Positions 60,905-64,000 of a stretch of 64,000 nt of DNA are shown here, piece after piece. The position numbers and the translations under genes are program-made. The DNA lies in assembly GCF_019207085.1 (NCBI RefSeq), contig NZ_JAATOM010000011.1:62001-126000 (forward strand). The letters run 5' to 3'. The notes below the pieces were generated by a model. It worked only from the letters and a program-made list of their open reading frames with translations. It had not been told where the DNA came from and did no database searches. Origin of the DNA: Variovorax sp. dw_308 (GTDB taxonomy: Bacteria; Pseudomonadota; Gammaproteobacteria; Burkholderiales; Burkholderiaceae_C). Each line of letters opens with the position of its first letter. Position 1 is the stretch's first letter.

Positions 60905-61672
60905 TCACTCGTTGCGCAGCGCCTTGGGAATCGGGTAGCGCTCGCCGTCGTAGCGCAGCGTGAAAGTGCGCAACTTCACAGGTAGCACTTTCTCGATGCA
61001 GGCGCCGCCTTCCTGCCACTCGGCGCGGCTCGCGGTCTGTGTGCGTTGCACCACCAGATCCGCGAAGCCCTCGCTCGCAGCGTGGCCGACTGCCAGCGTG
61101 CCGCGCACCTGCTCGAAGTGCCCGGTACAGGTGTTGTCCCATTCGCCGCCGTCCATGTCGAGTTCGATCTCGTCGAGCACCTTTCGCACCTTCGCGCCCT
61201 GTGCCACGTAGAGCTGTAGCGTCTCGCTCGCGTAGGGGTTGATGCGCGACGCGCCGCGATAGCGCACGCGGATGCCGAAGGCGCGCGTGTTGGCCGCGAG
61301 CGCGTAGCGGCCGGTGTCGATGCGGATGTCCTGGATGGCGATGGCGTCCTCGGTCAGCGCGTTCGGTTCGAAGGCGCGCGCCAGGATGGTGTCGCGCTCG
61401 GTGTTGCCGTTGTCGGGCCGCTGGATCACGAGCAACTCCAGGTCGTAGCCCGTCACGCCGGGGTCGGACGAGGGGCGCGGCATTGGCAGCACGACGATGC
61501 TGCGGCCCGGATAGGCGGGCCACGGCTTGCACGCGGCGCGTTCCTCATCGAGTTGTCGGTCGGGATGCAGCTTGGCGTGCATGCGCTCGGCCAGGCCGCT
61601 CTCGCAGGCAGCGTGCGCAGTCAGCGCGGGCAGGACAAGCAGCAGGGCCGCGGCGAATCGAGGTGTGGGCAC
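60905..61672 (-). CDS. Secreted hypothetical protein
   Basis: 255 residues if started at the GTG at 61672, which begins a clear signal peptide (VPTPRFAAALLLVLPALTAH, cleavage near AHA-A). No ATG would retain the signal. The mature part contains Cys residues around ERAACKPWPAYPG, DNTCTGHF and EGGACIEK and a beta-rich middle (IVVLPMPRPSSDP; TERDTILARAFEPNALTEDA). No family recognised. It lies 16 bp after murI on the same strand and is convergent with the MFS gene. Confidence 0.75.
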   Translation of the reverse strand: MPTPRFAAALLLVLPALTAHAACESGLAERMHAKLHPDRQLDEERAACKPWPAYPGRSIVVLPMPRPSSDPGVTGYDLELLVIQRPDNGNTERDTILARAFEPNALTEDAIAIQDIRIDTGRYALAANTRAFGIRVRYRGASRINPYASETLQLYVAQGAKVRKVLDEIELDMDGGEWDNTCTGHFEQVRGTLAVGHAASEGFADLVVQRTQTASRAEWQEGGACIEKVLPVKLRTFTLRYDGERYPIPKALRNE

Positions 61673-61688
61673 GTTCGTCCTGGATGCA

Positions 61689-62501
61689 TCAACGGGCCGC
61701 CGCGGCGGGCTGTGCAGCGGGCTGGAGCAGCCAGCGTGCCGCGGCGGCTGCCAGCGCCTGTGGTGCGCCGCTGGTTTCGAGCACGGTGGCGATGTTGTCA
61801 TCGCATTCATCAGCCAATGTCGCGGCCGCAGCCAGCAGGCGCCGCGTCTGCAGGGCCACGGGCGCTCCGGTGTCGATGAAGCGCACGCCCGGGCCCGCAT
61901 GGCGGCGCAGTTCGTCGGCGATGAAGGGATAGTGGGTGCAGCCGAGCACCACCGTATCGATCTGATCCGGCTCGGTGCCGAAACGGCCCGCCGCGTGCAT
62001 GTACCGGGCGCACAGATCGGCAATGGCCGCGTTGCTCGAGCTTTCGATCGCCGCCGCCAGCCCATCGCACGGCACCAGGCTGAAGTTCGCCTGGTCCGCC
62101 AGGCTGGCGTGGAGCTTCTTGAACTTGAGGCTGTCGAGGGTGCCGCGGGTGGCGAGCACGGCGATGTTCCGGGTGCCGCTCAGCGACACCGCGGGCTTGA
62201 GCGCGGGCTCCAGGCCCACGACGGGCAGGTCGGGGTACGTCTCTCGCACGAGATGAATGGCCGCGGCGGTCGCGGTGTTGCATGCCACCACCAGCGCCTT
62301 GATGCGATGCCGCTCGACCAGGTCGACCGCGATCGCGAGCGTGCGCTGCGTGACGAAGTCCTCGCCGCGCTCGCCGTAGGGTGCATTCGCGGTGTCGGCA
62401 AAGTACACGAAGCGCTCGTGCGGCAATTCGGCGCGCAGCGCATTGAGGACGCTCAATCCGCCCACGCCGCTGTCGAACACGCCGACGGGCGATGCGCTCA
62501 A
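61689..62501 (-). CDS. murI: Glutamate racemase
   Basis: 270 residues from a TTG at 62501 that overlaps the fumarase stop (TTGA). The first catalytic Cys is in VVACNTATAAAIH and the second in VLGCTHYPFIADEL; the N-terminal substrate loop is GVFDSGVGGLSVL with ADTANAPYGER following. It makes D-glutamate for peptidoglycan. No ATG or GTG gives a complete N-terminal strand, so TTG is the only sensible start; translation probably depends on fumarase. Confidence 0.93.
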   Translation of the reverse strand: MSASPVGVFDSGVGGLSVLNALRAELPHERFVYFADTANAPYGERGEDFVTQRTLAIAVDLVERHRIKALVVACNTATAAAIHLVRETYPDLPVVGLEPALKPAVSLSGTRNIAVLATRGTLDSLKFKKLHASLADQANFSLVPCDGLAAAIESSSNAAIADLCARYMHAAGRFGTEPDQIDTVVLGCTHYPFIADELRRHAGPGVRFIDTGAPVALQTRRLLAAAATLADECDDNIATVLETSGAPQALAAAAARWLLQPAAQPAAAAR

Positions 62502-64000
62502 GCGGGTTCCAGCGTGATGGTCTTGAATTCGCCCGAGGCGATGCGCTTCTGCCATTCGGCGGGGCCGGTAATGTGGGCGCTGGTGCCGCCGGAATCGACT
62601 GCCACCGTCACGGGCATGTCGACCACGTCGAACTCGTAGATGGCTTCCATGCCCAGGTCCTCGAAGCCGATGATCTTCGCGGTCTTGATGGCCTTGCTGA
62701 CCAGGTAGGCCGCGCCGCCCACGGCCATGAGGTAGGCGCTCTTGTGCTTCTTGATCGCCTCGATCGCCACCGGGCCGCGCTCGGCCTTGCCGATCATCGC
62801 GATGAGGCCGGTTTCGGCCAGCATCATCTCGGTGAAGCCGTCCATGCGCGTGGCGGTGGTCGGGCCGGCCGGACCGACCGCCTCGCCCTTGACCGGGTCG
62901 ACCGGGCCGACGTAGTAGATGACGCGGTTGGTGAAGTCGACCGGCAGTTTCTCGCCCTTGGCCAGCATGCCCTGGATGCGCTTGTGTGCGGCGTCGCGGC
63001 CGGTGAGCATCTTGCCGTTGAGCAGCAGCGTGTCGCCGGGTTTCCAGCTCGCGACTTCTTCGGGTGTGAGCGTGTCGAGGTTGACCTTCTTGCTCTTGTT
63101 GTAGTCGGGCGCCCAGTTGACGTCGGGCCACAGGTCGAGCGAGGGCGGCGTGAGGTAGACGGCGCCGCTGCCGTCCAGCACGAAGTGCGCATGGCGCGTG
63201 GCCGCGCAGTTGGGGATCATCGCCACGGGCTTGCTGGCCGCGTGCGTGGGGTACATCTTGATCTTGATGTCGAGCACGGTCGACAGGCCGCCCAGGCCCT
63301 GCGCACCGATGCCCAGCGCATTGACCTTCTCGTACAGCTCGATGCGCAGGGCCTCGACCTTCGTCAGCTCGGCGCCCGATGCCTTCTTGGCCTGCAGCTC
63401 GTGCATGTCCAGGTCGTCCATCAGGCTTTCCTTGGCCATCAGCGCGGCCTTCTCTGCCGTGCCGCCAATGCCGATGCCCAGCATGCCGGGCGGGCACCAG
63501 CCGGCGCCCATGGTCGGCACGGTCTTGAGCACCCAGTCGACCACGCTGTCGCCGGGGTTCAGCATGACCAGCTTGCTCTTGTTCTCGCTGCCGCCGCCCT
63601 TGGCCGCGACGGTGACTTCGACGGTGTTGCCGGGGACGATCTCCGTGAAGATGACAGCCGGCGTGTTGTCCTTGGTGTTCTTGCGGTCGAACTGCGGATC
63701 GGCCACGACCGAGGCACGCAGCGTGTTGTCCGGGTGGTTGTAGCCACGGCGCACGCCTTCGTTGATGGCGTCGTCGAGCGAGCCGGTGAAGCCGCCCCAG
63801 CGCACGTCCATGCCCACCTTGAGGAACACGTTGACGATGCCGGTGTCCTGGCAGATCGGGCGCTGGCCGGTCGCGCTCATCTTGCTGTTGGTGAGGATCT
63901 GCGCGATGGCGTCCTTGGCGGCGGCGCTCTGCTCGCGCTCGTAGGCCTTGGCCAGGTGCGCGATGTAGTCGGTCGGGTGGTAGTAGCTGATGTACTGCAA
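62498..64000 (-). CDS. fumA: Class I fumarate hydratase (4Fe-4S), N terminus beyond the window
   Basis: At least 500 residues are in the window; the reading frame is still open at the right edge, and the first codon seen (TTG) is probably internal, since the family normally has several more residues before LQYISYYHPTDYI. Iron-sulfur ligand candidates are Cys in RPICQDTGIVNVFLKVG, in PNCAATRHAHF and in GWCPPGML. The C-terminal beta domain includes VGPAGPTTATRMDGF and ends AVDSGGTSAHITGPAEWQKR. It interconverts fumarate and malate in the TCA cycle. Confidence 0.94.
   Translation of the reverse strand: MQYISYYHPTDYIAHLAKAYEREQSAAAKDAIAQILTNSKMSATGQRPICQDTGIVNVFLKVGMDVRWGGFTGSLDDAINEGVRRGYNHPDNTLRASVVADPQFDRKNTKDNTPAVIFTEIVPGNTVEVTVAAKGGGSENKSKLVMLNPGDSVVDWVLKTVPTMGAGWCPPGMLGIGIGGTAEKAALMAKESLMDDLDMHELQAKKASGAELTKVEALRIELYEKVNALGIGAQGLGGLSTVLDIKIKMYPTHAASKPVAMIPNCAATRHAHFVLDGSGAVYLTPPSLDLWPDVNWAPDYNKSKKVNLDTLTPEEVASWKPGDTLLLNGKMLTGRDAAHKRIQGMLAKGEKLPVDFTNRVIYYVGPVDPVKGEAVGPAGPTTATRMDGFTEMMLAETGLIAMIGKAERGPVAIEAIKKHKSAYLMAVGGAAYLVSKAIKTAKIIGFEDLGMEAIYEFDVVDMPVTVAVDSGGTSAHITGPAEWQKRIASGEFKTITLEPA

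Overview
The window is high-GC DNA with tightly packed genes, many joined by 4-bp ATGA/GTGA/TTGA stop-start overlaps. Gene content and protein sequences look like a Comamonadaceae betaproteobacterium, most probably Variovorax or a close relative. Supporting content includes a TctCBA transporter with TctDE, hpnCDE, kup, tig-clpP-clpX-lon and a class I fumarase. The genus is inferred from recognition, not from a search.

Layout. 1-4.6 kb: TctE (cut by the window edge)/TctD two-component system divergent from a TctC-TctB-TctA tripartite tricarboxylate transporter. 4.6-19.6 kb: a minus-strand exopolysaccharide (EPS) operon. In transcription order it is acpS, carrier protein, glycosyltransferase, Wza-type export lipoprotein, Wzz-type copolymerase, separate P-loop ATPase, Wzy polymerase, Wzx flippase, glycosyltransferase, two left-handed beta-helix acyltransferases, GT2, a GH51-like lipoprotein hydrolase, glycosyltransferase and, after a gap, an SGNH esterase. 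20.2-21.1 kb, divergent from acpS: a seryl-tRNA-synthetase-like amino acid:[carrier protein] ligase. Carrier protein, its pantetheinyl transferase and the ligase form a complete aminoacyl-carrier-protein module joined to a polysaccharide operon. This is the most unusual system in the window.

21.1-28.2 kb: a TetR-OMF-MFP-RND efflux operon. 28.4-29.3 kb: a membrane-anchored TIR-domain protein. 29.3-33.3 kb: a YbdD-like protein and CstA, divergent from a PAS/sigma-54 activator. 33.5-39.9 kb: a branched-chain-amino-acid-type ABC transporter (LivKGFHM) coupled to an alpha/beta hydrolase and followed by a DUF1993 protein. 40-45.7 kb: a small membrane protein, a thioredoxin-like protein, ferrochelatase, a HAD phosphatase and squalene synthesis genes hpnC-hpnD-hpnE. 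45.8-52.3 kb: Kup potassium permease and a second RND efflux pair behind a well-formed promoter with a TetR-type operator. 52.3-58.9 kb: tRNA-Leu, tig, clpP, clpX and lon (protein quality control, with sigma-32-like promoters before clpP and lon), then tRNA-Gly, tRNA-Cys and tRNA-Leu. 58.9-64 kb: a conserved acidic protein, an MFS permease, a secreted protein, murI, and fumarase running off the right edge.

Two copies of a 126-127 bp inverted-repeat element sit inside operons, before the RND permease gene and before livG. No rRNA, IS transposase, prophage or CRISPR array was seen.
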